Source: Chytridium lagenaria (lineage: Eukaryota; Chytridiomycota; Chytridiomycetes; Chytridiales; Chytridiaceae). Taken from it: a stretch of DNA of 64,000 nucleotides. The position numbers and the translations under genes were made by a program. The notes under the pieces were generated by a model. That model did not search any database. It saw only the letters and a program-made list of their open reading frames with translations, and had not been told where the DNA came from. How positions within the stretch are numbered: the stretch's first letter is position 1; each line of letters begins with the position of its first letter. Location of the stretch: NCBI GenBank assembly GCA_025449115.1, contig JAHLKC010000009.1, forward strand, positions 124,001-188,000, written 5' to 3'. Below are positions 11,601 to 21,130 of the stretch, one piece after another.

Positions 11601-13084
11601 ATTTTGGTGTTGTACTCATTTTTTTAACTTTTTTTAGGCTTTAAAGATATTTCAAACTGCATTGAAATCGTATAGATCGTTCCCGAAGGAGCATCAGTCG
11701 GATGCGCCATCGTTGCATTTTGCGTTTGCAGAGTATTTGTTTAAGCAAGGGTCGAATGCGCAGGCTTTGAGTGAGTTTTTATTTTTTTTAATTAGAACAT
11801 TAATTTTTTAGATGTTCTCGTTTTTCTTTTCGATACATCAAGTGCCATGGGTGAGTTCTTTTATTTTAAGATGTTGAATTGAATTCTATCGTGCGTGCTA
11901 ATCACAAATACAAAGATATCGATGCACCCATGAATCCAACGAGATTGTTGAAAGCAAGAAAGGTGCCTTTTTTTAAAAACAAACAATTATCATCTAATAG
12001 CATTAAAGGGATACCAGGATCTCACACAGAATTTGATAAACATTGTTGACGCAAACGAAGTAACCCAAGGAACACTCAACGCAGCCAGCTCCATAGGTTG
12101 CCACGCGCTCCTAGAATACCTCTCCCAAGCTCTCGACGACGGCCTCTCCATCTACGACGCTGCCCTCACCACCCTCCGCTTTAAACACACTGACCATTCG
12201 TCGCGTTCTTCTGGGACCGTGTTTGAGGAGATGCTGTTGGAGCATCGAGTTCGACTGATCTATTTGCATTCTCAGTGTGGGAGTGGAGGGTTTCGACCGG
12301 TGGTGCTTCGAGAGGCGTTGGAGGAATCGTTGACGGCGTATCCGAATCATGCGGGGTTGTTGATGATGTTTTTGCATAATGAGGCGAGGACCAAGATTGA
12401 GAATCGGTTGAGGAGGTTTTTGGATGGGTTGTTGGTGGAGTATGTGTATTTTGAGGGGTTGATTCTGGGAGATGATGGTTTATATTTTTGGGTTGTTGAC
12501 TTTTTTTTTTTTTTTTTTTCCTTCTTGTTAGACAAGAGTCGCATATTCTCTGGACGTTTTCGATCTGGGCGGAGCTGCATCAACGGACATCTTATAATGT
12601 CAATTCTGTACGGTCTTTATTCGAGAGGGCGGTTGATTCCAACAGGTATGTCGATTTTATTTTTAGTTATTTTTATATTTTGTTTTAATATCTTGCATTA
12701 AAAGCGGTCGCCACAATCCTTCGTTGTGGTATCTCTATATTGTCTTTGAGGTTATTTCAAGCTCGCCAGCCGTCAAGGTGAAGGCCGTGTTTTTTAGAGC
12801 GATCCGTGAATGTCCTTGGGTAAAAGGTAGACTAATGCAGATTAATTTTTTCTGTTCTTTTTTTTAATTGGTGGTCATATCCCAATGCAGATTAATTTTT
12901 TCTGTTCTTTTTTTTAATTGGTGGTCATATCCCAATGCAGATTAATTTTTTTATTTTTTATTTCGCAGCCATATACATGCTACCGTTCAGCACACTTCGG
13001 TTTGCGTTTGAAGTGGATGAGCTTGCAGAGGTTCATGCTTTGATGGAGGAGAAGGAGCTTCGTGTGAGGTGTCAAGTTGGTTGA
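8643..13084 (+). CDS. NRDE2: NRDE-2 family RNA-processing protein (HAT repeats)
   Basis: NRDE2 is a nuclear protein with HAT helical repeats that works with the MTR4/exosome machinery and in small-RNA-directed nuclear silencing. The N-terminus MTERNKSPPRGFLGSSLFP leads to an acidic stretch (SDDDDEDNQDK) and a Ser/Arg and Lys-rich region (~9000-9110). The conserved core follows: HSGKMGRGFAVTGRPKKD (~9360), SEPYEPEDFIPLDQELL (~9610), a FNKRI segment at about 9736 and KKSKVWLDFIKFQDTL (~9815, across a frame break). HAT repeats begin with LLWERYLEFRQTNYTTFSVL (~10116) and run to the C-terminus at STLRFAFEVDELAEVHALM, then EEKELRVRC (stop 13082-13084). Many introns and several frame breaks. An upstream in-frame ATG at 8613 would add ten residues; 8643 was preferred for its context. 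The gene starts 140 nt after NUP43 ends, on the same strand. Confidence 0.82.
12835..12951 (+). repeat. 50-bp tandem repeat inside an NRDE2 intron
   Basis: Two identical 50-bp units (12835-12884 and 12885-12934) and the first 17 bases of a third. Each unit begins ATGCAG. The array lies inside the last intron (about 12827-12968), whose true acceptor appears to be the CAG at 12966-12968. Confidence 0.9.
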
Positions 13085-13660
13085 CAGAGTATCCATGATG
13101 GATGTATGTAAATTTGAATACATATATAAACAGATGATGATGTGTTTATAGAGTGGTATCATATATTACTTGATATGGGGATGAAAGTTTATTAGTATTT
13201 AATTATTTATCCATGAGCATCACGCATCACGCGAGAGGATGAATAAATATTTATTAATAATTGATTGAAATAATCATTAATAAGTCAATAATATAAATAA
13301 ATATACTTGTTTTAACATTCATGCAACCTTCAAGTGAATTATAAATATAGTTGAGTATGTAATAGGTACCTCAGTGGCACAAGTTCACAACACAATAATT
13401 AATAAATAAATTAATAAAATGAAAACGTGACTCTGTTTTGAACAAGCCTTTTCATTCATTCATTAAATAATAATTGTCAACTTTGGAAGTATGTACCTAA
13501 TATATGCTATGTGCTTTGCTTTTGCTTTAATTAATAGATATTTACATGCATGCATTACCTCTATGTAAATACTTATAACACTGTTTATTACTTATTACTT
13601 CCCCACCCATCGGTATATTTATATGTAAATAAATACCTTCGGTTGGATTACATTATTTTA

Positions 13661-13699
13661 ATTTATTTATTTATTTATTTATTCATTCATTCATTCATA
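13661..13699. repeat. Tetranucleotide microsatellite, TTTA then TTCA
   Basis: About five TTTA units run straight into about four TTCA units. Confidence 0.85.
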
Positions 13700-13768
13700 T
13701 TCGGGTTCTATTTAGGTACATTCCACCCCTAACAAATACACCCTTATATAATATATTAGTCCGGCTGA

Positions 13769-13776
13769 TATAAAAG
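13769..13776 (+). promoter_or_regulatory. TATA-box candidate for the aldehyde dehydrogenase gene
   Basis: TATAAAAG, 170 nt upstream of the ATG at 13946, in a region otherwise made of AT repeats. Chance occurrence in AT-rich DNA is possible, but the exact consensus and its position favour a core promoter. Confidence 0.45.
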
Positions 13777-13945
13777 GACGGTGCTTGCTGCATTTATTCC
13801 CACTCACCTACCTACCTCCATTCATCCATATCCATATCCATATCCATCACTCTCTCAAGCATCCTTCTTCTTCTCAAGAACACTTCATATCCTATCCTCA
13901 TTCCCCATTCTACTTATTGACATTATACACTCTCTGCTCTCAGAA

Positions 13946-15895
13946 ATGACTGTCCAAGATACCACCATCCACCCTCACCCACCAGGACCACACCTTCACC
14001 GTCCCTACCGGTCTGTTCATCAACAATGAGTTTGTGCCTTCCATCAGCCAGAAAAAGTTTAAAACTGTAAGTTGATTCTCTTTTACATTTGAACATCCAT
14101 TCCATCCATCCATCCATCCATCCCATCCATCCATCCTATCTCACAGAGACGCGATGCGCTGACAAGTGATTACTAGGTTGACCCTGCTACTGGTCAAGTC
14201 ATCTGTGAAGTCTATGAAGGTTTAAAGGAAGATGTGTGAGTCCATATCCATATATCCTATCCTTTCCAATCCCTCCTGCATCACAACTTACCTAAACCCC
14301 CTCATCCAGCGGACGCTGCTGTCGTCATGGCTCAAAAGGCCTTCAAGTCCTGGGCAAAAGTACAACCCTATGAACGCGGCCGTCTCCTCTACAAGCTCGC
14401 CGACCTCATGGAGCGCGATATTGACATTTCTGGCTGCCATCGAGTCCTGGGATAACGGCAAGGTTTTCACAGAGGCCCGATACGTTGATTTGCCTAAAGC
14501 CATCTCAAAACTTGCGCTACTATGCTGGATGGGCGGACAAGATTCATGGAAAGGTTGTTGATATGGAGGAGAACTACCACACTTTTATCAAGCATGAGCC
14601 GTTTGGTGTTGTTGGGCAGATTATGTAAGTGGCGTGGTGTTTTATTTTAGTTTGAATATGAGATCATTCGCTCAGTACGTTTTATATTTTTTTATTATTA
14701 TACCTCAACCAGCCCCTGGAACTTTCCTAGTAAGTACCATTAATTGAATTAACCTGTACATATTGTATCCATGATTAATCTTTTTCCAATAACCAGTCCT
14801 TATGATGGCTTGGAAGCTCGGCCCTGCTCTCTGCACCGGTAACACTATCGTCATGAAGACCTCTGAAAAGACCCCGCTCTCTGCCCTCAAAGTTTGCGAA
14901 TTGATCAAGGAAGCCGGTTTCCCCCGCCGGAGTCGTCAACGTGATTACCGGCTTTGGTCCTACTGCCGGTGAAGCCATTGCCCGCCATATGGACATCCGT
15001 AAGGTCGCCTTCACGGGCTCCACCGCCACCGGTCGCAGAATCATGGCTGCAGCCGCCACCTCCAACCTCAAGAAAGTTTCCCTCGAACTTGGTGGCAAAT
15101 CACCCAACATTGTGTTTGATGATGCTGACATTGACAATGCGGTGGCGGCGACCAAGGTTGGATTCACGTTGAACCACGGACAGTGTTGCTGCGCTGGGAC
15201 CCGTGTGTACGTCCAGGGAAGGTGCTTACGACAAGTTTATGTCCAAGCTCAAGGAAGCAGCTGCCCAGATTCGTCTTGGTGAACAATTTGACCCGGCGGC
15301 CAACCATGGACCTCTTGTTGATGAGATTCAGTTTGATCGCGTCATGTCTTACATTGAGATGGGAAGAAGGCTGGCGCCAAGGTTGAATATGGTGGTGACA
15401 GACATGGAAGCAAGGGTTTCTTTGTAACCCCCACCATCTTTTCTGAGGTTCATGATGACATGAAGGTTGTTCAGGAGGAGATTTTCGGACCCGTTGTTTG
15501 CGTTCTCAAGTTTAAAACCGTTGAAGAGATATCGAGCGTGCCAACAACTCTAACGTGAGCATTCATCATCTTGGTTTCTGTCTTTTCTTTTAAGTAACAT
15601 TCCATTTTCGCTTTATAGTATGGTCTTGCTGCCGCTGTTCACACCAAGAACTTGAGCATTGCCCACCGTGTCGCCAATGAGCTCCACTCTGGTACCGTCT
15701 GGGTCAACACCTACAATGTAAGTCTTACACTTTCGACCTTTATTTTTTCCCCACCCACATGACTTATCCCCTCATCAGGTCTTGAGCGAGCAAATGCCTT
15801 TTGGCGGTTACAAGGAATCCGGTTTCGGTCGTGAAAACTCTGAGCTCGCCATTTACGAGTACACCCAGACCAAGTCTGTTGTTATGGCTATTTGA
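13946..15895 (+). CDS. NAD(P)-dependent aldehyde dehydrogenase, class 1/2 type
   Basis: Oxidises aldehydes to carboxylic acids. No clear mitochondrial presequence is seen, so the enzyme may be cytosolic. Visible motifs: [19 protein letters not shown] near the N-terminus; [37 protein letters not shown]; the oxyanion-site motif PWNFP on a separate 17-nt exon (14713-14729); [17 protein letters not shown] (cofactor lysine); [10 protein letters not shown]; the catalytic glutamate in [12 protein letters not shown] (~15084); the catalytic cysteine in [15 protein letters not shown] (~15174); [13 protein letters not shown]; and the C-terminal [18 protein letters not shown]. The stop TGA is at 15893-15895. 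Introns include 14067-14176, 14625-14712 and 14730-14796. One-base frame breaks lie near 14000, 14430, 14508, 14925 (an extra C in a C run), 15220 and 15365, all inside conserved sequence. Length matches the usual ~500 residues. Confidence 0.95.
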
Positions 15896-17058
15896 AGAAA
15901 GGCGGTCTTTTCTTTCGATCCCTTTTATTGTTTTTTTTGTTACAAGTCTTGGTCCTTTTTTTTTTTTTGTTCTTTTTAGCTCGTTTGTTGGATACTCGGT
16001 CTATCCCCCTTTTGTTGCCTTTTTTTTTTTTTCGTCTCCTGTATTCCCTTTGTCGCTTTCGGGTTGATATCTTGTAGTCGTCCATTCTTTTTCTTGTGCA
16101 TTATTGTGAATACATTTATATAAGACATTATAAGTATACTTTAAAACATTTTTGGTGATGTACGTTCATCATTGCCGATACTCTGATCATGGTTTTTTTG
16201 TAACAAAGTATATCCTTACGTACACTTTAAAACATTCTTGGTGATGTACGTTCATCATATCTGCTTTAAACGAAACTCTGATCATTACTTGTAATGACAT
16301 ACATACCCTCACTCTATATGTACAGTATATTTTATTTTAACCTTTTCGTGTTACTTTTTCTGTTTCCTTTGACACATTGTTTTTGTTTGAGGAACATTAT
16401 CGCCTTTTTTAATCGTTTTACCATTATTTACTACCTGAATGCATGTTCATGGTGACTCGAGCTGCTTTTATCGTTTCATCAATACCTGAATACATATAAG
16501 TTCACGGTTATTCAAAGCACATCTTTTATCAGCTTTAACGAAACTCTGATCACCGAAAACAAATCCGTTTAGGCACCTTTAACAACTTCATGACAGTCGT
16601 TTTTTGATCATCTCAAACTCCTTGTCATGTGCCGACAGCATCGAATAACCACGCATTCAGCCAATGATGAAATGACTTACAGAGTGCCAAAAAAATTAAA
16701 GAGCGACACAATAAACGATGTATTGAAAAACATCAAAAAGGGTGAACATATGTTATAAGTGAGGTATGTCTATAATTACAAAAAAAAAGCAAACGTTAAA
16801 TCAAAAAAAAACAACACAACTTTAAAAAACAAAAAAAAACAATGCGTGAAAATAAAAAAAAAATGGCAATGGCATCCCAGGGATCAACCACAGGGGGAGG
16901 TAAAAGGGCACCAATGCAATGACAAAGAGATACATGAAAGCGGGGCCCACAAACACGTGGCGAAAAACCGCTAAAAAAAACAAAACAAAACATTAAAAAA
17001 GTGGGGAACGGGAGGCGCTCGTAAAAGTCAACAGAGGCCTATAAACATCCCGACAGAG
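15896..17058. other. Gene-free AT-rich region with diverged direct repeats
   Basis: Begins with T-rich tracts forming the ALDH 3' region. It contains a 35-bp direct repeat (16138-16172 and 16224-16258). A CTTTAAACGAAACTCTGATCA-like stretch near 16262 recurs in part near 16535. From about 16780 it is A-rich low complexity. No convincing coding frame. Confidence 0.6.
16138..16258. repeat. Pair of 35-bp direct repeats, 86 bp apart
   Basis: Copies at 16138-16172 and 16224-16258 differ at one base. Each reads ACTTTAAAACAT followed by a GTGATGTACGTTCATCAT end. Confidence 0.85.
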
Positions 17059-17423
17059 CAGGGTTGGCAGAGCAAGGTTTAAATCGGTCCGGTTTTATTC
17101 GGTTTTTTAAAAAAAACCTGAATTTTGAAAAACCTCCAAATCAGGTTTATTACGGATATATATATTATCCGAATATTTTTTTCTATGAGGGGATCTTTTG
17201 TTTATACTTATGTGCAGTAACCGTTGAGCATTGAAGGAAATTAGCCAATTATATTAGGATGTCATAGTTGTTGTAGTAAAAATGTTCCTACTTTATGTGG
17301 TTTATACTTTATGCATATGTATTGTTACACGAGTATTTAAATCGGGTTTTTTACGGTTTTAATCGAATAAAAACCCAAACCTGATTTTCTCCGAAAAAAA
17401 AAATCAGGTTTTTACCAGCCCTG
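17059..17423. mobile_element. hAT-like miniature inverted-repeat element (365 bp) with 8-bp target-site duplication
   Basis: The element is flanked on both sides by the same 8 bases, CGACAGAG (17051-17058 and 17424-17431). Its left end starts CAGGGTTGG and its right end finishes CCAGCCCTG, giving 9-bp terminal inverted repeats with one mismatch. Ends beginning CAGGG and an 8-bp duplication are typical of hAT-superfamily transposons. Related AAATCGG/GGTTTT blocks occur next to both ends (about 17080-17150 and 17339-17410), as do several copies of a CCTGATTT/AAATCAGG motif. No transposase is encoded, so it would need one in trans. Confidence 0.8.
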
Positions 17424-17431
17424 CGACAGAG

Positions 17432-17739
17432 TAGATGGAATCGATCGTCACGTGTGAGATCCACAACGACAATCAGAAAAAAAAATCCATCACTCCTTTG
17501 AAAAAAACTCAATGATACCTCAGAGGGCAGAGGTACTGGAAAATAACAACAAAACCCAATAAGAAAAAAAATATCGTAAAGTGTCATAAGGGTGTATAGA
17601 GGAATGTACAAATGGCTTAAAAAAAACACCAAAACAACATTAAAAACTTATACCACGACCAAAAAGAAAGTGAAGACTCAATCACCCAAAAAACGTTCTC
17701 AAAATCACTCGAGAAAAAAAGAGCAGAAACTTTCATCCC
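17432..17739. other. A-rich spacer to the right of the MITE
   Basis: Low-complexity, A-rich on the plus strand. It may include the 3' region of the minus-strand coding remnant that follows. Nothing else seen. Confidence 0.4.
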
Positions 17740-17990
17740 TGCGTGCGATGGAATCCATCGAGTCGGTGTCCTCACCAGAGTCTTCCTCGCCAGAGGCTTC
17801 CACGCGTCTGTCTTTGGCGAACCGTTCGACTGGATGTCGCGAGATCCCCGAGGGAACAGCCACATAGCCTTCTCGGAAGTTCAATCCCCCACAAAAATGT
17901 CGATTACAGAATGAGGAGGCGATACTGCTTGAGATCGCTGGCGAGGATGTACTTGGGAGGGACTTGCCTTGGTACCGCACCGAACGCGAA
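17740..17990 (-). pseudogene. Coding remnant with acidic Ser/Asp tail, family unknown
   Basis: In one minus-strand frame VPPKYILASDLKQYRLLIL (about 17990-17910) ends at a stop. A second frame then gives REGYVAVPSGISRHPVERFA (about 17880-17815) and a tail containing EEDSGEDTDSMDSIARR (~17790-17745). Both pieces look protein-like and are richer in GC than their surroundings. A closely similar tail is encoded on the plus strand near 29030-29080. No domain recognised. It could be one exon of a gene with a frame error, or a decayed copy of a dispersed gene. Confidence 0.4.
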
Positions 17991-18198
17991 CAACAACCCA
18001 AAAAAAAAAGGGGGCAGGATAAAGTGTGAAATAACAAAAAAAACCAAAAGAGAGAAGTAGATGGGCTGGATAGCCCTCTAAACTAGAAAACAGCATCGAG
18101 ATCATTGGCAGTAAGTAGCTAACCCCTTAACACAGCAACCACAAAACAATATAAAGAAAACTATCAAAGCATAAGAAATAAAAATAAATCAAATCACA

Positions 18199-19755
18199 CT
18201 AGAAACGCTTTGAGGTAAGCCTTGACCTGCCACTGCGCAACGCGTAACGTGGGATCGCAGCCTCCTTGCTCTTGATAACCAAACCCCTCACAATCTCAAC
18301 TTCATCATGACCCAACTTCTTCTTCTTGGAGTGCCTCCCATCCTCCTCCTCCTCCTCCTCCTCAGTCTCATCCATCCAATGAACCCTCTTCCTTGGTCGA
18401 GCGACGCCTTCGTCCACATTAACACCCACCATCTCCTCTTCCATCATCTCAACCTCTTGCGCAACTACTGGCACCACCCGCTGCACCATATCCTCATCTT
18501 CCGAATCCGAAAAGATCTGCGCGTCCGAGCGCCTACGCATAAATGAGCTTTCAAGCACCTCCTCCTCCTCCTCACCCTCAAAATCATCCATCCAATGAAC
18601 CCTCTTCCTTGGTCGAACGACGCCTTCGTCCACGTTAATACCCTCCTCACCCTCCCCCATCACCACATCGTCCACCACATCCTCAACGGCCCCATTCCGC
18701 ACGACAGCCTGGACCTCCTCACCTTCCGAGTCGGAAAAGATCTGCGCGTCCGAGCGCCTACGCATAAATGAACTTTCAAGCACCTCCTCCTCCTCCTCCT
18801 CCTCACCCTCCCCCATCACCACATCGTCCACCACACCCTCAACAGCCCCATCTGGCACGACAGCTTGAGCCTCCTCACCTTCCGAGTCCGAAAAGATCTG
18901 CACGTCTGAGCGCCTACGCATAAATGAGCTGTCAAGCACCTCCTCCTCCTCCTCACCCTCCCCCATCACCACATTGTCAACCACACCCTCAACGGCACCA
19001 TCTGGCACGACAGCCTGCCCCTCCTCATTCTCTGAGTCGGAAAAGATAGTCTCGATAAGGCGCCTGCGCGAGACGCTGTCCGCATTGAGTTCAGCTGGGG
19101 GTGGCGACCTCGGCATGTGACTTGGTGTAACACATGGGATGTGCGGTGCTGCCAGTCTCGATTCGCGAATGTGGGCAGACAACATTAAACGGGCACGCTG
19201 GCCAGCAGCCGAAGTAGGACGTGAAAATGGCACGGGGACGTATCCCCTGGTGTCTGGAGTGAACATTGAGAGTGGAGCCCTAGCACCTGGGTAGTGGTTC
19301 GACTCCTCAGAGTCTGTGGCACAAAAATAAATTGTAAGAATCGGACAATAACGACAGGGACGGAGAGCACGAAAGATGAGATACTCACCAGATGCCTCTG
19401 CTGATTCTGGTCCAGAATCATCATGACCTGAGCCTGATGCTCTAGACAGCGTATCGCTGTCACGGTCTTCACGGTCTTCAACTTCCCTCCTTGGAGACCG
19501 ACGTCGAGCGGGGGCACTTCGAGAAGGTCCTGCAACAGCAGGAGGGTTGGCGTTGGCGACAGCAACGGCGGGGTCAACGTAATGCTCACACCACGTTGCA
19601 TGCGGGTGACCTCTCAGCAGGACAGACTGCACTGTTCTACCACCCAGATAGGTGGCGCCAAGCTCTCGTTCGGTGAGACCGCAAAGTAAGGTGCAACCCG
19701 GGCAGAATCCGTCAGGAAAGACCTTGAGGGAGTGAACGTCGTATTTTGAGGACAT
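18199..19755 (-). CDS. Orphan acidic repeat protein with N-terminal Cys/His cluster
   Basis: An open frame of 518 codons (ATG 19753-19755, TAG 18199-18201), unusually intact for this window. A 75-nt intron (19314-19388, GTGAGT...CCACAG) fits the sequence: its removal keeps the frame, joins GCATCTG to ACTCTGAG and gives a 493-residue product. Residues 1-60 hold C18, C21, C25, H50, H52, C56 and H58 (FCPGCTLLCG and GHPHATWCEHYVDP), a plausible zinc site. A Ser/Arg/Pro-rich linker follows, then four imperfect repeats built on SSFMRRRSDAQIFSDSEGEE, GAVEGVVDDVVMGEGEE and poly-Glu, with PRKRVHWMD present twice. The C-terminus is basic (HSKKKKLGHDE, then YALRSGRSRLTSKRF). The IFSDSE blocks look like casein-kinase-2 sites. 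Not recognised; nuclear location is a guess from the basic and acidic blocks. GC content is higher than the flanks, and it sits between a transposon and decayed ORFs, so it may be lineage-specific or horizontally/mobile-element derived. Confidence 0.65.
   Translation of the reverse strand: MSSKYDVHSLKVFPDGFCPGCTLLCGLTERELGATYLGGRTVQSVLLRGHPHATWCEHYVDPAVAVANANPPAVAGPSRSAPARRRSPRREVEDREDRDSDTLSRASGSGHDDSGPESAEASGEYLIFRALRPCRYCPILTIYFCATDSEESNHYPGARAPLSMFTPDTRGYVPVPFSRPTSAAGQRARLMLSAHIRESRLAAPHIPCVTPSHMPRSPPPAELNADSVSRRRLIETIFSDSENEEGQAVVPDGAVEGVVDNVVMGEGEEEEEVLDSSFMRRRSDVQIFSDSEGEEAQAVVPDGAVEGVVDDVVMGEGEEEEEEEVLESSFMRRRSDAQIFSDSEGEEVQAVVRNGAVEDVVDDVVMGEGEEGINVDEGVVRPRKRVHWMDDFEGEEEEEVLESSFMRRRSDAQIFSDSEDEDMVQRVVPVVAQEVEMMEEEMVGVNVDEGVARPRKRVHWMDETEEEEEEEDGRHSKKKKLGHDEVEIVRGLVIKSKEAAIPRYALRSGRSRLTSKRF
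18360..19085 (-). repeat. Coding minisatellite inside the acidic repeat gene
   Basis: The IFSDSE-encoding block begins near 18500, 18724, 18881 and 19030, with long identical stretches between copies. A second block (encoding PRKRVHWMD) occurs at 18370-18420 and 18586-18640. CTC trinucleotide runs encode the Glu tracts. Near identity at the DNA level indicates recent internal duplication. Confidence 0.85.
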
Positions 19756-20274
19756 GATGCCTTAAGAGTAAGGGTAGTTGGGAGATAGATTTGAGTAGGG
19801 GGGAAGTAAGATATAGGCTGGGCGGAAGGTGAATGAATGCAATGCTCAAATTCAAGGTCACCGCCTCGAGACGTCTTGATCTTGGTCAACTCACTCGATG
19901 AAGTGAGTCTTGCTATGGAAGCGCGAGGGGTTTGAAGGATACCTTGAGTTCTCTTGAGAGGAGCGGAACTTCAAAAAAGTGAGGTCAGGTCTTGTACAGA
20001 GGGCAAGGCGCTAAACAGACTGGTTAGTGGTAATGATGATGATGCTGTTACTTACATCTATAAAGACACAGTGATTGCAGCAGTAATTCGGAGTACTGCT
20101 ACAGACACGCAAGGATGAATGGATGGTCTCTCTTTACCAACAGCTTCAACAGCAGTAGCGCAGCGCCAAAGCAAGCAGGCTGAGAGGTATGTAGAGTCGA
20201 ATGTGCCAAGCGTGTAGGGTGATATTGTAGAATGCGGTGTGGGGTGTTCAGCTATAAAGCGTTGAAAGGGGTTG
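19756..20274. other. Upstream region of the acidic repeat gene
   Basis: No coding frame I can support. It should hold the promoter of the minus-strand acidic repeat gene. A TGATGATGATGATG run lies at about 20030-20045. Confidence 0.4.
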
Positions 20275-20472
20275 ATGGCCTCTTCCACGCAAGCAAGTAC
20301 TCAAGTACTCGATGACGACGGAAATTCAAAAGTTCTTCAAAATGAAGAACAGCAGAGGAAAGCTATTATTCTTTTGGTCCAGAATGAACAATTTTCGCCT
20401 TTATCCAATAAATTAGATAGATTGCGGCGAGAAATGTGGCTCAAATCATTACGAATAAATATGTGTAATTGA
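20275..20472 (+). CDS. Short ORF of unknown function, possibly an exon
   Basis: ATG at 20275, stop TGA at 20470-20472, 65 codons. Gln/Glu-rich and likely helical (NEEQQRKAIILLVQNEQF, then SNKLDRLRREMWLKSLRI). No family recognised and no supporting neighbour, so chance is a real alternative. Confidence 0.2.
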   Translation: MASSTQASTQVLDDDGNSKVLQNEEQQRKAIILLVQNEQFSPLSNKLDRLRREMWLKSLRINMCN

Positions 20473-20579
20473 TGATTGGTCAGATATGGCGGACAAGTCT
20501 AATTTCACGTTTCTTCGTGTTGTCCGATATTGCAGACGTGTCATCATAGAGTGTCCGACAGCATCTAGTTAAAATCAGG

Positions 20580-21130
20580 ATATGACCTATATTCCTCAAC
20601 AACCGATCAAGTTAAAGATCTTCTTAAACCATTCACGTTACCACTGCATGGATTCAATCAACTTTGCCATCCCTCATGCGAAAGCGCGCTGGATGATCAC
20701 CAATCAAGACATCGTGATTTATAATCGTATCTGTGCGATTGTCTCGATTCTCCTCTCAACTCGTGGAAACAGTAGTCAAGAGCATACGTTTGCACCCTAA
20801 TTTTTACGCAGACTTGGATAACTCAGTTTTCTACGAAACAGCTCACGTTGGTAATAGTCCAGTCGCATCTGCCAAGTATCTCCAAAATCAAATGGAAACA
20901 AAAGAGACTGTAAAAAGAAAAACCGATATAAGAAGGCCACACCGATCATTGCTGCAGTCCGCCCATCAGATCTTGATATTTATTCTGAAAACAAGCGGGG
21001 ATGAACGACATTGGCGCCATGATATATTTGAATGTGACCTTATAGGTTGCTAAAAAATACAGGTTTGTGACCTTTGCGTCGTTGTTCTTACCTACATTCT
21101 TTGGCGCTGGCTCTCTGACGATAAACAATT
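20580..21130 (+). pseudogene. Decayed coding region, family not recognised
   Basis: Protein-like fragments continue from frame to frame: a piece ending LLKPFTLPLHGFNQLCHPS (~20605-20670), then VVKSIRLHPNFYADLDNSVF and HVGNSPVASAKYLQNQME (20770-20900), then PIIAAVRPSDLDIYSENK (~20942-20995), NDIGAMIYLNVTL and YRFVTFASLFLPTFFGAGSL (~21060-21115). Stops and frame changes are denser than in the conserved genes, so true decay is more likely here. I cannot name the ancestor. Confidence 0.3.

Larger units (their letters stand above)
13085..13945. other. AT-rich intergenic region and ALDH promoter
   Basis: Low-complexity AT-rich DNA. It holds a TTTA/TTCA repeat (13661-13699), a TATA-like element at 13769 and CCATAT repeats at about 13826-13847 upstream of the ALDH start. 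No gene seen. Confidence 0.6.

Noticed and set aside
18360..19085. CRISPR-like repeat array
   Set aside because: The repeats are coding, vary in spacing, share the frame of a long ORF and lie in a eukaryotic genome.
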